Shown one piece after another: positions 37,735 through 50,333 of a stretch of DNA of 64,000 nucleotides; position 1 is the stretch's first letter; the number at the start of each line of letters is the position of its first letter. The stretch is from the NCBI GenBank assembly GCA_028829895.1, contig CM054179.1, forward strand, positions 34,592,117 to 34,656,116, in the 5' to 3' direction. The translations under genes and the position numbers were made by a program. Under the pieces are notes generated by a model. The model saw only the letters and a program-made list of their open reading frames with translations, did no database searches and was not told where the DNA came from. This DNA is from Sinotaia quadrata. Lineage: Eukaryota > Mollusca > Gastropoda > Architaenioglossa > Viviparidae.

Positions 37735-38000
37735 CAAAATAAAGATGTCGAAATTACTGTTTGACTAAAGATGCCATGTTTGCCGAGATTACTGTTTGAC
37801 TACCGAGATTATTGTATAACTAAAATGCTATTTATTAAGTTTATTACGTTACTAAAGGTGCTATGTTTAGAGAGATTACTCTCAAATATAAGTCATGTTT
37901 AGGGAGATTACTCTCAATAAAGAAGCCATGTTAAGGGATATTACTCTCAATAAAAATATCGTGTTTGTCGTGATTAGTGTTTGAATTAAGATGTTATGTT
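37735..38000 (+). repeat. Degenerate repeat, unit about 35 bp
   Basis: Variants of ATGCCATGTTTGCCGAGATT followed by ACTGTTTGACTA recur about seven times. Confidence 0.8.
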
Positions 38001-38351
38001 TGATTACGTTAAGTTACTATATTGAAGAATATTTATATGTATTCAAGATATAATAATTTACATTAATTTACGTATCTAGCCAATCAAATTATCATTGTAT
38101 ATATGCATTTGTATATCGCAACTCATAACCTGTTCATAAGATGCTTAACTGTATGCTCAAGCCATCAAACATAGAATTTCTGTTAGCATTCAGTGTCCCT
38201 CGAGATTTTATCGTTATTGGTTTTTTATTGTTTGTTGTACATAAGCGATGTATATAATTTGAATGTGCATCTGTAATATATATCTGCATGATAAGTATTT
38301 TCCTAAGTCACATATGGTTTGTACCTATAATATCGTACAATCTTTATCTTT
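38001..38351. other. AT-rich spacer
   Basis: Nothing recognised. Confidence 0.5.
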
Positions 38352-38535
38352 CCTTTTTTAAGGTCTATAATATTAATTTGAATCTAATGTCTACCGCCCT
38401 CATACTGTTTTATATCCCCCTTTTAAGGCCTATACTATTCATTTGAATGTAATGTCTACCGCCCTCATACTTTTTTATCTCCCCCTTTTAAGGCCTATAC
38501 TATTCATTTGAATGTAATGTCTAATGTCTATCGTC
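38352..38535 (+). repeat. Tandem repeat, unit about 66 bp, 2.5 copies
   Basis: Copies share TTTTAAGGCCTATACTATTC, ATTTGAATGTAATGTCTACC and GCCCTCATACT. Confidence 0.93.
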
Positions 38536-38849
38536 GTGATACACTGTAACTAGAAACCAAAAAAGTTCATATCATATTAGCTGTGATAATGCATCTGCCT
38601 GTAAAAAAAAATGTTAATGAGGTTTCTTGGAGAGAAAATTTTGCAGACGTAATTCGATGTGCCTAACCTCAACTTCTCTGTGTACACTGTATGACTTTTA
38701 AACCAAAATTTTACAGTCACAAGTCTCTACCATTAGCCACAACACATAGCATATTTAGATTGTGTGAACAATCACCGCTCCACCAAAATAAATAAATATA
38801 TTTTTTTTAAAAAAAGCAACATTCGTTGATATTCAAGAAGTAAACTGTC
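38536..38849. other. AT-rich spacer
   Basis: Nothing recognised. Confidence 0.5.
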
Positions 38850-40510
38850 TTTGTCGATATTTGCATTTTTACCTTTGAATTCTCTTTCTCAGTCAGTAAA
38901 TGTGACTACCTTATGAAGTGTCTGTTGATATTATTTGTGGCTTACCTTATGAACTGTTCAGTAAATTATTTAAATGATTTTACTTCATGATCTGCCTTAA
39001 TATGTTTATATGTTTATATGTAGTTTACCTTAAGAAATGCCTAGTGTGAAATCCATCTATGGGCTTACGTTATGAATTGTTTTTGCTGACATTTAACTGT
39101 CTGGTTCTTAAGTATTTGTGGCTTACCTCAACGAACTCTCTTTGTTGACATTTATCTGTGCCGTACCTTTCAAAATTTGTACATGTTTATACGTGGCTTT
39201 CTTTATGGACTTTTGCCTTTTTTGATTATTCATAAGTAACTTACATTATAAACTGCTTTGTTGATATATGTCGATTTGTGACTTACATAATAATATATAT
39301 TGTTGATATCTGTCGATTTGTGACTTACATAATAATATATATTGTTGATATATATGATATGTATACCCAATGTACATTAAAAAAGAGATGCAGCAGTGTC
39401 TACCTTAGAAGATCTGTCTGCATATTTATTCGTGATTTACCTCAATAACTCTTTTCCACTCTAGATATATAATTATCTATAATTATTTATTATCTAATTA
39501 TAATTATGTACATAATTATACATACTTATATGACATACCTCATGAAATTTTTTCGACTCTAGATATATAATTATGCATACTTATCTGACTTACCTCACGA
39601 AATACTTATATGACTTACCTCACGAACTCTTTTCGACTCTAGATATATAATTATACATACTTATATGACTTATCTCACTAATTGTTGTAACCAATGTTTA
39701 CCTGTAAAGTACTTTACGAACTTTGTCGAGATATTAACTGGTAGCTTACCTTAATAACAAGTTTGGTTAGTATGCTTCTGGGAATGTACCGTTCGAAGTG
39801 TCTGTCGATATATTGATATATAGTTTATCATCGAACTGTCTTTCACGAGATGTATTTGTAACTTAATGCATGAACTGTGTTTATTGACCTTATAGGTAGC
39901 TTACTTTGTGGTTGAAATTGACATGTGGTTTACCATGTTACTGTGTTAATATTCTGAACTTGCTTTTGTTAACTTCTTTGGACATTTAATGAGCTGATTT
40001 GAACTGCATGAACTGTTTTGTTTATATCTTTATACTGAATAACTTTCTGAAACGCATAGTTTCCAGCATAAATACTTCTTTGATACTTCTTGATGGCTTG
40101 CTTTATGACTTTTATGTGATTTACTTATGAACTTTGTTGATATATTCATGTGGTTACTTTACGAAAAATATTTTATTTTGCACATGTTTGATATTTTCAC
40201 ATGAAATTTGTTGACAATGTTTGAAGCTTACTTTTTAAGAACTTGTCGATATTTTTCATACGTAGCTTACTGTATGAAATCTCTTTATTGTTATCTTATG
40301 AGGCTTTTTATAATTGATTCTACTAGATGGTATTTATATTTGATTTATGAACTTTGTTAATATTTGTTCTATGTCGTGTCTCAAAAGAGTGTCTGTGTTG
40401 ATATTTATCTGTGGCGTATCTTATGACTGTCTTTGTTAATATTTATTTGTGGGTTAACTTATGAACTGTCTCTGTTGATATTTATCTGTGGCTTACTTAT
40501 GGACTATTTT
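38850..40510 (+). repeat. Long degenerate minisatellite, unit about 40 bp
   Basis: For about 1.6 kb, words like CTTACCTTATGAACTGTCTT, TGTTGATATTTATCTGTGG and GTGGCTTAC recur at about 35-45 bp with heavy divergence. Two locally homogenised patches are nested in it: about 39255-39350 (TTGTTGATAT.TGTCGATTTG) and about 39440-39670 (CGACTCTAGATATATAATTA). Confidence 0.85.
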
Positions 40511-41160
40511 ATTTAGAAATTAGGAGTCATTAAATGCGTCCCGCAGACTGGCAAGCAATAGCAGATTTTGCATTTGAATGGGTTGGATAAATATTGTAAA
40601 TTATGATTTATATTTTGTACACTTCCTTTGGTTTTGGATCAATGTTTGCATTATATACGACATGTTATACTATAAAGCACTAAGTAAATATTCTAAATTA
40701 CACAATACTGTTTTACACTTAATACACTGTGTAAATATTCTAAATTACACAATGCAGTTTTACATTTAATGCACTGTTTAAATATTGCCAATCATTCAAT
40801 ACAGTTTTACACTCAATATATTGTGTAAATAATGTAAAGTATGCATTACAATATTTGCATTCGAATGTATTGGGCCAATATTGCTGTGAATAATGTATTA
40901 TAATTTTATCCCCGTTTTAGTAAATTTATTCATTTATGCGTTACATTTTTTTCAATTCAATGGATTGGGGATATATTTAAAAATTATATACCATCGTTCT
41001 ACGTTCTAATGCATTAGGTAAATATTGTAAAATATTCATAACAGTTTAACACTCAGAAGGGTGTTTAAATATTGTAAATTGCGCATTACAGTCTTATACT
41101 GTGTAACAGACTGTGTAAAAATTGTAAACTATGCACTACAGTTTTATACATCAGTATTTT
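40511..41160 (+). repeat. Degenerate minisatellite, unit about 48 bp
   Basis: Variants of GTGTAAATATTCTAAATTAC followed by ACAGTTTTACACTTAATGCA recur roughly a dozen times; copies near 40675-40790 are the best conserved. Confidence 0.85.
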
Positions 41161-41984
41161 ACTCTTTCATAGACATGTTCAAATAGTTTTTACATAATAG
41201 TAGTAATAAGCATTTTATAATTCTTAAAAAAAAAATACCTGCTGTTTTATTTACGGATTATGCGGAATGCTTTTGACCCATAGGTTAACTAGGACATCGA
41301 CGGCAGATCAAAGTAAATATGTCGTTGCTTGAGATAAAGGCTACACGTATAGTGCTATATAGGTAGATTGTATTATGTAGCATTGCATTTAAGGAGAGGG
41401 CGGCACAGCACGAAAATAACGACGAAAATACTTGTAAGACCCAGGTTAAGGTTAGTATTATATACTTAGGAATCAATCTGTGTTTTTAGGTATCCACTTA
41501 TAAGAATGAAGTACATACATACTTCAAGCACCAAATCACATGACAAAATCTGAGGCACGCGCTCAGCACGCGACGAGCAGCAGGGGATCTGGCGGTACAA
41601 GAAGAACAATGCATTGCTAGAATAGCTACTGGAGACACTAGCCGCAGTTCTCTCCCTTCCACTAGCATGGCAGCCTTTTCTGGTTAATACTGGATCACCG
41701 GACAGTCGAGCTACTGCAATCTGGGCAACGAATTATCTTTCATAATCAGAGTATTTATATCAGAATAATAAGAGATAATTTTAACAGAATACAAAACCGT
41801 AAAATTGAATCATATACTATAACTGTTCAAGCAATCGTCTTCTCCGTACATTTTCATTTACCTACTTAGCATTGTCAAATCTTAAGTACGTACAGAAAAG
41901 AATTAGTATACTTCAATCTTGGACCTTTTCAGGGAAACTGTATTGTTTGCTCGAAACAAATAAGAATATGTGTACAGTGTTCAT
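41161..41984. other. AT-rich sequence with a CpG-bearing patch
   Basis: At about 41545-41735 GC rises and CpG words appear (GCACGCGCTCAGCACGCGAC, GCCGCAG). No frame with a recognisable domain crosses it. Promoter, exon or repeat remnant are all possible. Confidence 0.4.
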
Positions 41985-42300
41985 TACTCTTCTTACATTT
42001 CGTCTTTACATACGAACCAGTCAGAAATGACCTGCATTGAACTTGTGTAATAACAAGAGTTCTCACATTTCGTCATTACATACGAGTATATGAACCAGTC
42101 AGAGATGACCTGCATTGAACTTGTCTAAGAACAAGAGTTCTCACCTTTCGTCATTTCATATGAGTATATGAACCAGTCAGAGATGGCCTGCATTGAACTT
42201 GTCATAACAAGAGTTCTTACATTTTGTCATTACAAACGAGTATATGAACCAGTCAGAGATGACCTGAATTGAACTTGTGTAATAACAAGTGTTTTGAAGT
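41985..42300 (+). repeat. Minisatellite, unit about 78 bp, 4 copies
   Basis: Copies contain AGAGATGACCTGCATTGAAC, TTGTGTAATAACAAGAGTTC and TCATTACATACGAGTATATG. Confidence 0.95.
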
Positions 42301-43080
42301 GACAAACCCAATTTTGAGCAATAATGTTAAACATAATGTTATATAAATGTTTTGATACAATGACTGCATTGCAAAATGTTTTAAAGCACTCCCTGCATAT
42401 ATGTGTACAAGAGCTGACAATACAGAGTTAAATTGTTATATGTGTATAATACCTCTGTTTAACAAAGTATTTTGAAATAAAGATTAAGCATGACCAGCCT
42501 GTTTTAATTTTAAAACTGATTGGAATTAATGTTTTCAATAAATAAATAAATATATAAGTGCTACAGTACACTTAGATGTAAAGATATAAAGAAAAAGATA
42601 ACGTGTTAGTTTTGAAGTAAAATATAATAAGCATTACGCTACGCTTAGATGTAAAGATATAAAGAAAACATAACACATCTGAGATTTGCATAAAAAGTAT
42701 TTTGAAGTAATAATGATATAACACGTAATCTAGATTTATAAATGCTCAGTATACATAGCATATATATGACCTATACAGCCATTTTTAAAGGAAATGATTT
42801 TACATTGCATATATATTTATAGTAATGATGTATACAGCCATTTTTAGAGGAACTTTACATAGCATGTGAATCTTAAGCGCAGAATATGCTTAATGCGCAT
42901 GTTTTGAAGTATATTTTACGCATATTATGTAAATCTTTATGGCTTTCTTTTGCATAGCATGTCTGTTTTAAAGTTATATTTAAGCTCAGCATAATATAAT
43001 ATATTTGAAAATAAAATTGTAAATTTACAATTATTTTAATAGTTTGCACATACTTTTGTCTAAAAGATTTCTTTTTAACT
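42301..43080. repeat. AT-rich sequence with short direct repeats
   Basis: Paired phrases recur: CGCTTAGATGTAAAGATATA at about 42570 and 42645, and GTATACAGCCATTTTTA at about 42770 and 42830. Looks like an eroded array; no gene. Confidence 0.55.
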
Positions 43081-43450
43081 ATATCTTTACAAATAAAGCT
43101 TGTGCATAAAATGCATGTCTGTATGGAGGTTTCCGCCTCTCTTTGTTTATTTTGTAAGTATCATTTGCCCTTTTCATACTATTTATATTATGAAGTATGC
43201 AAATCAAGGATGCTTGAAATAATGGTATGTCTCTATTATGAAGTATACAAATCATGTGTGCTTGAAATAATGGCATCATTCTCTATATTATGAAGTATAT
43301 ATATATATATATATGAATTACACAGATGAGACTAAAAATAATGGTGTCACGCTGCACATTTTATGAAATATGAATTACACACGTGACTGAAAATAATGGC
43401 GTCATGTTACACATACTCTGAAATGTGAATTACACACGATTTCAACTAAT
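43081..43450 (+). repeat. Degenerate repeat, unit about 45-60 bp
   Basis: Variants of TATTATGAAGTATACAAATC and GCTTGAAATAATGG recur about six times. A short (TA)n tract lies at 43299-43314. Confidence 0.78.
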
Positions 43451-43469
43451 AGTCATGCTAACATATTTC

Positions 43470-43685
43470 CCGGTATGTTTTACATGATGATTTGAAGTCA
43501 TTATGTCCTCATTTATATTTCTAGGTATGTTTTACATCATGATTTGAACTAATTATGTCCTTATTTATATTTCTAGGTATGTTTTACATCATGATTTGAA
43601 CTAATTATGTCCTTATTTATATAAGTATGTTTTACATCATGATTTGAACTAATTATGTCCTTATTTATATTTCTAGGTATGCATC
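43470..43685 (+). repeat. Minisatellite, unit 52 bp, 4 copies
   Basis: Copies contain AGGTATGTTTTACATCATGA and TTTGAACTAATTATGTCCTT. Confidence 0.95.
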
Positions 43686-43785
43686 TTATGCATAAGTTTA
43701 GAAAATTATATCAAGCCACGCATATTTTATTTGAAAAAATGAAGTCACGCTATTTTACATTTAAGTATGTATTATAAGCATAATT

Positions 43786-43960
43786 TCAATTACCTGTTTC
43801 TGCTAAACATAATTTGAATTTCCTGTTTCAGCTAAACATAATTTGAATTAACTGTTTCAGCTAAAGATAATTTGAATTAACTGTTTCAGCTAAATATAAT
43901 TTGAATTAACTGTTTCAGCTAAACATAATTTGAATTAACTGTTTCAGCTAAACATAATTT
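43786..43960 (+). repeat. Minisatellite, unit 29 bp, about 6 copies
   Basis: Unit GCTAAACATAATTTGAATTA followed by ACTGTTTCA, nearly identical between copies. Confidence 0.95.
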
Positions 43961-44429
43961 GAAGTGCGCTTTTAAATAATTGTATCACACTACATAAACA
44001 TTTTAGGCATGAATTAAATAAATTATTTAAAATTAAAGACGTCTTCTTCATTTATATGTGGCAAGCTTTACACAATTGATTTAAATAATATAATAATGCT
44101 TTGCATTCATTTAGGAAGCATTCCAATCATGATATGGAATAACAGTGACATGATTACACATTCAGAAGATTGTTTTATCTTGTATACAATTTTAAATAAT
44201 TATATCACCCTAAACGATTGCGCAATTGTCTTGAAATAGACCTCATATTGGTTAGGGTCGTAATTGAAATATATTTTGGTAAAAACTGCCGTAATCAACA
44301 GGCATTTGATGTGAATTATCGTGTTTAACATTACAATTATAAAAGCAGAACGCAGAATGCAAAACCTGAGGAAAAGACCTATTATTGCATACGCTGCTTT
44401 GACTTGGTTTTCCTCATAGAGAATTCATA
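43961..44429. other. AT-rich spacer, no gene
   Basis: Nothing recognised. Confidence 0.45.
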
Positions 44430-44780
44430 TACTGCCACTGTTGACTCATGGTTAGTCAATGAACAGGCGGTAGCACCTATAATAAGACATTGATTTCTCG
44501 ATCAAATAATGAAGGTTCAATTCCTTCTCGGGAGAGAAAACAATGTGCAGGTGATCTTTAACCATACTAAGGTAATGGGCGCAGTGTATGTACGGCAAGT
44601 GGAATGGAATGTAGGATCTAGTACGCTACTGGACGGGCATAATAAACGTCCCATGTCAGTAAAAGTATCGGCCAGAGCAGGAAGCTGGTGTGTCTGGTAA
44701 AATCAGCCAAACACTCAAGTTAAACTCTCTGTTTCGACGCCCATGGCACCAAATGTCTAACTTATTGCTTGCACTCAACT
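44430..44780 (+). mobile_element. Candidate tRNA-derived SINE
   Basis: A B-box match, GGTTCAATTCC, is at 44514-44524, preceded by GACATTGATTTCTCGATCAA, which resembles a tRNA anticodon-arm region. Possible A-box material (CATGGTTAGTCAATG or GGTAGCACC) lies about 50-65 bp upstream. The following about 250 bp has higher GC than its surroundings, as a SINE body often does. No poly-A or simple tail is obvious, and I did not match it to a named family. Confidence 0.35.
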
Positions 44781-44889
44781 GCGAAATTAGCAAATGTACA
44801 TGCAAATGAGACACTCACGAATAGATGCCAACCTAAACGCTATTCATAGACAAGTAAGTACGTCAGTTGAGGGTATATTACATCAACTA

Positions 44890-47640
44890 CACTCTATACA
44901 TATCATTCTAGACACAGAGTACAAGTGTTTAATTTACAGATCATTCTAGACAGAGAGAACAAGTGTTTAATTTACAGATCATACTAGACAGAGTACAAGT
45001 GTTTACTTTACAGATCATTCTAGACAGAGTACTACTGCTTAATTTACAGATCATTCTAGAGAGAGTACAAGTGTTTAATTTACAGATCATTCTAGAGAGA
45101 GTACTGGTGATTAATTTACAGATCATTCTAGACAGAATAATAGTGTTTAATGTATTGATGATTCTAGACAGAGGACAGTGTTAATCTGCACATAATTCGA
45201 GACAGACAACAAGTGTTTAATTTACAGATCGTTCTAGACAGAGAAGTGTTTAATCTGCAAATCATTTTACATAGACTACTATAGTTTATATAGCAGAACA
45301 TTCTAGAGAGAGTACTAATGTTTAATTTGCTGATCATTCTAGGCAAAGTACTTGTGTTTAATTTACAAATCCTTCTGGAGAGAATATTGGTGTTTGATAT
45401 ACAGATCATTCTGGGCAGAGTACTAGTGTTTAATTTACATACTATTCTAGACAGTGTACTAGTGTCTAATTTACAGATCATGCTAGACAGTGTACTAGTG
45501 TTTAATTTACATATCATGCTAGATAGAATACTAGTGTTTAATTTACAGATCATGCTAGACAGTGTACTAGTGTTTAATTTACAGATCATGCTAGACAGTG
45601 TACTAATGTTTAATTTACAGATCTTTCTAGACAGTGTACTAATGATTATTCTGCACATCAGTCTAGGGAGAGTGCTAGAATTTACAGAAGTTTCTAGCCA
45701 GAGTAATATGGTTTAATTTATAGTTGATTTCTAATCAGAGTACTAAAGGTGAACCTGCATTTCATTTTGACTGAGAACCATTGATTAATTTACAGATCTT
45801 TCTAGTTAGACTTTTAGAGTAACTGTCTTTCATTTACGGATAATTCTAGAGAGAGTATCAGTGTTTAATTTACAGATATGTTTTGACAGAGTCCTAGTAT
45901 TATCTTTACATCATTCTATGACGAGTACTAGCGTTTAATTTTCAGATAATTCTAGACAGGGTACTAGTGTTTAATCTACGGATCTTTCAGACATTGTAAT
46001 AGTATTTAATATAGAAATCATTCTAGACAGACTACAAGTGTTTACTATGCAGATCACTCGATCGATCGAGAGAGAGAGAGAGTAATAGTGTTTAAATTAC
46101 AGATCATTCTAGACAGATTACTAGTGTTTAATTTACAGATCATTAACGGCATAGTTCTAAAGTTTTATCGGCACATCATTCTAGGTTGAGTACTAATGTT
46201 CAATTTACAAATCATTCTAGAATGAGTGATAGTGTTCAATTTAGATATCATTCTAAGCAAATTACTAGTCTTTAATTTTATTTATCTTTAATCACTCTAT
46301 ACAGAATTCTAGTGTTTAATCTGCTGATCATTCTAGAGAGACTAACTGCGTTTAATCTGCTGATACAGGTTTTCAATTTATAGATCATTCTACACAGGGT
46401 ACTAATGATTAATCTGCATATAATTCTAGACAGAGTACTAGCATTTAATTTACAGATTATTCTATTCATAGTATTTGTGTTTAATCTGCACATGTTTCTA
46501 GGTAGAGTAATTGTGTTTAATGTACTAATCATCCTATGCAGAATTTTGGTATTTAAATTATTGACCATTCTAGAAAGTGTACTGATGTTTAATTTACAGA
46601 TAATTTTAGACGGAGTATTAGGGTTTAATGTACGGATCATTCAAGAGAGAATACTGGTGTTCAGTTTACAGATAATTCTAGATAGGGTACAAATGTTTAA
46701 TCTCCACATCATTCGAAACAGAGTACTAGTGTTTAATTTACATATCATTCTATTCAGAGTAGTTGTGTTTAATCTGCACATCATTTTATTCCGATTACTA
46801 TTATTAAATTTACCGATATTTCTAGACAGAGTACTAGGGTTTAATTTACAGATCATTATCTGCAGATCAGTTTGGAGTGAGTACTGGCTTTCAATGTACA
46901 GATCATTATATACAGAGTACTAATGTTTAATCTGCACATCATTCTAGGTAGAGGTTTAGATTGTAATTTACAGATTATTCTAGTCAGAAGTACTAGTGCT
47001 AATTTGCACATCATTTTAGACAGAGTTCTATTGTTTAATGTACAGATCATTCTAGAGATAGTATAGGAGTTTAATTTACAGTTCATTTTAGACATAGCAC
47101 TATCGTTTAATCTTCACATCATTCTATGCAGAGCACTAATGCTTAACTTACAGATCATTCTATACAGAATACTCGTGTTTAATCTGAAGATAATTCAATA
47201 TACAGTGCTGGTATTTAATTTGCAAATCATTCTAGACACAGTATTTGTGTTTAATTTACAAGTCATTCTAGAAACAGTATTTGTGTTTAATTTACAAGTC
47301 ATTCTAGAAACAGTATTTGTGTTTAATTTACAAGTCATTCTAGACACAGTATTTGTGTTTAATTTACAAGTCATTCTAGACACAGTATTTGTGTTTAATT
47401 TACAAGTCATTCTAGACACAGTATTTGTGTTTAATTTACAAGTCATTCTAGACACATTATTTGTGTTTAATTTACAAGTCATTCTAGGCACAGTATTTGT
47501 GCATAATTTACAAGTCATTCTAGGCACAGTGTTTGTGCTTAATTTACAAGTCATTCTAGCACAGTGCTTGTGCTTAATTTACAAGTCATTCTGGGCACAA
47601 TATTTACTCAGACATATTAAAGATTATTAGCGTTTAATCT
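44890..47640 (+). repeat. 2.7-kb minisatellite, unit 36 bp, about 70-75 copies
   Basis: The unit is GTGTTTAATTTACAGATCAT followed by TCTAGACAGAGTACTA. Most copies are diverged, but 47220-47590 is nearly uniform with a variant unit (TTACAAGTCATTCTAGACAC then AGTATTTGTG). The unit includes the 6-bp palindrome TCTAGA. Because 36 is 12 codons, plus-strand frames read VFNLQIILDRVL and minus-strand frames read TSTLSRMICKLN repeatedly for up to 172 codons; these are array by-products. Confidence 0.97.
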
Positions 47641-47749
47641 CTACATTTCTATAGAGGCGACACTATACTAGTTTTTAATCTGCGGACTACTTTAGAAACA
47701 ACAGATTACCAGGATTTTAACATTTCGGTCGTTTAAGAGAGAAAACACA
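47641..47749. other. Short spacer with eroded unit
   Basis: A remnant of the 36-bp unit seems to persist (TTTTTAATCTGCGGACTAC). Confidence 0.4.
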
Positions 47750-47925
47750 TTCTCGGTGTTAAATATGCAGACTATTCTATCGGGTATTTAATATGCACAC
47801 TATTCTATCAGGTGTTTAATATTCAGATTATTCTATTGGGTGTTTAAAATGCAAACTATTCTACCTGGTGTTCAATATACAGACTGTTCTGTCGGCTGTT
47901 TAATATGCAGACTGCAATATGTCAT
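47750..47925 (+). repeat. Minisatellite, unit 28 bp, about 6 copies
   Basis: Unit ACTATTCTATCGGGTATTTA followed by ATATGCAC. It shares TTTAAT..GCA and ATTCTA with the preceding 36-bp unit and may derive from it. Confidence 0.9.
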
Positions 47926-48105
47926 TTGCCGTTGGAACATTACAAATCTTCTCTCACTGTAACATGAAGGAACGTGTGCCAACATAGCATGAAATGCTAA
48001 TATAATATCACTTGTCAGTCTAACCTAAATGATCGTTCTCAGTGTAACGTAATATAATTTCTTAACCCGACACAAATATTGTTTATGAATGTAACACTGG
48101 CATTC
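47926..48105. other. Short unique spacer
   Basis: Nothing recognised. Confidence 0.4.
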
Positions 48106-48455
48106 GGTAATACTGATGGTCGTGTGTGTCTCGGTAATACTGATGGTCGTGTGTGTCTCGGTAATACTGATGGTCGTGTGTGTCTCGGTAATACTGATGG
48201 TCGTGTGTCTTGGTAATACTGATGGTCGTGTGTCTCGGTAATACTGATGGTCGTGTGTCTCGGTAATACCGATGGTCGTGTGTCTCGGTAATACTGATGG
48301 TCGTGTGTCTCGGTAATACTGATGGTCGTGTGTCTCGGTAATACTGATGGTCGTGTGTCTCGGTAATACCGATGGTCGTGTGTCTCGGTAATACTGATGG
48401 TCGTGTGTCTCGGTAATACTGATGGTCGTGTGTCTCGGTAATACTGATGGTCGTG
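48106..48455 (+). repeat. Minisatellite, unit 25 bp (27 bp at the left end), about 14 copies
   Basis: Unit GGTAATACTGATGGTCGTGT followed by GTCTC; the first three copies carry an extra GT. A TACCGATGG variant recurs about every 125 bp, pointing to a five-unit higher-order duplication. Minus-strand His-Asp-Thr-rich frames follow from this. Confidence 0.97.
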
Positions 48456-49580
48456 TGTCTGGATAGCACTAAGGATAGAGTATCCCTGTAAGAGTAGGTT
48501 AGAGGCCAATTTGCAGATGTGTGAATCGTGTATATTTCAAGTTTTAAGAAAAATATTGTTGTATTGCATAAATAATGTTATTTCTACATATATATAAGCA
48601 ATATTTAATGTATCACTTTTGTAAAATATGTCACTTATATAATGATTAACGATACAATGTTATACCGTAACGTGCTAATGCGTGATTTTTCTGTATCATG
48701 CTGTAATGTGTACAACGTGTTAATCTAAGACTGACTTTGTTTGATTTTCTTTTTCCTTATTCACAAGTAGGAGTACAGAATCTAGTGGAGATTTGAGATT
48801 GCAGAAATAACCGTTTGACATAATTTCATTCAAAATTTGTTCACGTTTTCCTCTTTATCACTCCTTCACTCCAAAATGTAATTCATGGCTCAGCGTTTTG
48901 CCTTTTTGTCATGCAGTCTCAACACCACTTCGCAAGTATAGTTTTAACACCACTTTTCATTGATAGTCTCAATACCGCTTTCCATGTTTGATATTGGGGT
49001 ATGATACTCGATCCATCAGTCAAATAAAGCTTTCTTTTGTTTATAAACATTATGTTTTATTTATGTATTTCTTCCGACTTACTTAATTATCCAAGAGACT
49101 TAGTGTATTTCTATCAGTGTATAGCATTTGTCTGACGTAGGGCCACATCTAAAGGCACATATTTTTAGTGCGTTATGTACTTTATCACTGCGCACAGTGT
49201 GTGCTAGAGTAGGTATTTTATTCTTTCCTGTCTACTTTTGTCTCCTTCTAGCATTTGATCGGTCACGCATAAACGACATTCTATGGGTGAATGAAAAAGC
49301 ATTTTCAAACATCACACAGTGTGACGTTCAAGGCATGCTAAGCAGATCTTTACAAAATCATCGACCGTAGATCATACGTCTGGCGCAGGATCGGACAAAA
49401 CGTGGACTTTATGCTAAACATTCAGATAAGGCCTGCCCAGGCTTTTCAGCAGCAAAAGGGAATTTCCATTTTGAAGATACTACACGCAGCAAGAGGGATG
49501 AAAACAGCGGTTGTGATAAGACAAAAGCGACAGTGAACGGAACAAGTCTAGTTATAAAGTGTTGCTGCAATTTGCACTCA
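48456..49580. other. AT-rich sequence, no gene
   Basis: A three-copy phrase (GTCTCAACACCACTT..CATG.ATAGT) lies at 48905-48985. Nothing coding recognised; a stretch around 49380-49560 is slightly GC-richer. Confidence 0.45.
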
Positions 49581-50100
49581 AAACCAAGACCGATCATAAG
49601 GTCACACCTTATTCAGGCCTCAGAGCAATGACTGATTATGAAGTCACACCTTGTTTGGCATCATATATAAGCTCACACATTATTGAAACTTCAGACTGAT
49701 CATGTCGTACCACCTTATTCAAATATATCTTATTTTGGCTTCAAATCATCACGCTACACATTACGTTGGTCTAAATCTAACACTGTCATAAGGTCACATC
49801 ATATGCTGACCTCATAATCAAGGCTAAGCATAAAGGCACAGTCTTTACTAGACTAAAAGCAAACTATAGTCAGAATTTTATATTTTAAAGATTTAAATCA
49901 AAGCTGCTCATAAAGACAACCTTTCACTGGCAAGAGTGCCTAGACTGGTCATAAATCATATTTTGTGTATCCTCAGAGACACGTTTGGCCAAACGTTTTC
50001 TGGCCTCACAATCGTGTAGATCATAGAATAACATCGCTAACCTTCCAAACCTAGACTAAAGAGAAGTGGTTATTGATCATTATATTACTCGTTATACCGG
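49581..50100 (+). repeat. Degenerate repeat, unit about 40-50 bp
   Basis: Variants of GATCATAAGGTCACACCTTA followed by TTCAGGCCTCA recur roughly ten times with heavy divergence. Confidence 0.75.
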
Positions 50101-50154
50101 CCTCTTGTAATCCTGACCACAAATGGCACTTGGCTTTTACGTTTTCAGTACTCT

Positions 50155-50200
50155 GGTCCCTCTCCCTCCCTCCCTCCCCCCCTCTCTCTCTCTCTCTAGC
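50155..50200. repeat. Pyrimidine tract (CCCT/CT)n
   Basis: About 45 bases of C and T only. Confidence 0.93.
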
Positions 50201-50333
50201 GATCTGACCTACAATCTGTGTTTGAATAAGTATTTTAAAATATCCTATTATAACCTCAATGTTTTAAAAGATACTATGCTTGAATGGTATTGTTTGTTTA
50301 ATGTTCATTTAAGTGGTTGGAAGTTGCTGAATG

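Noticed and set aside
45164..47630. Candidate leucine/isoleucine-rich repeat protein
   Set aside because: The 36-bp unit opens both strands; there is no start context, no flanking domains, and frames break wherever copy length changes.
48039..48509. His-Asp-Thr-rich 156-codon frame (minus strand)
   Set aside because: It is produced by the 25-bp minisatellite; all three frames cycle through the same unit.
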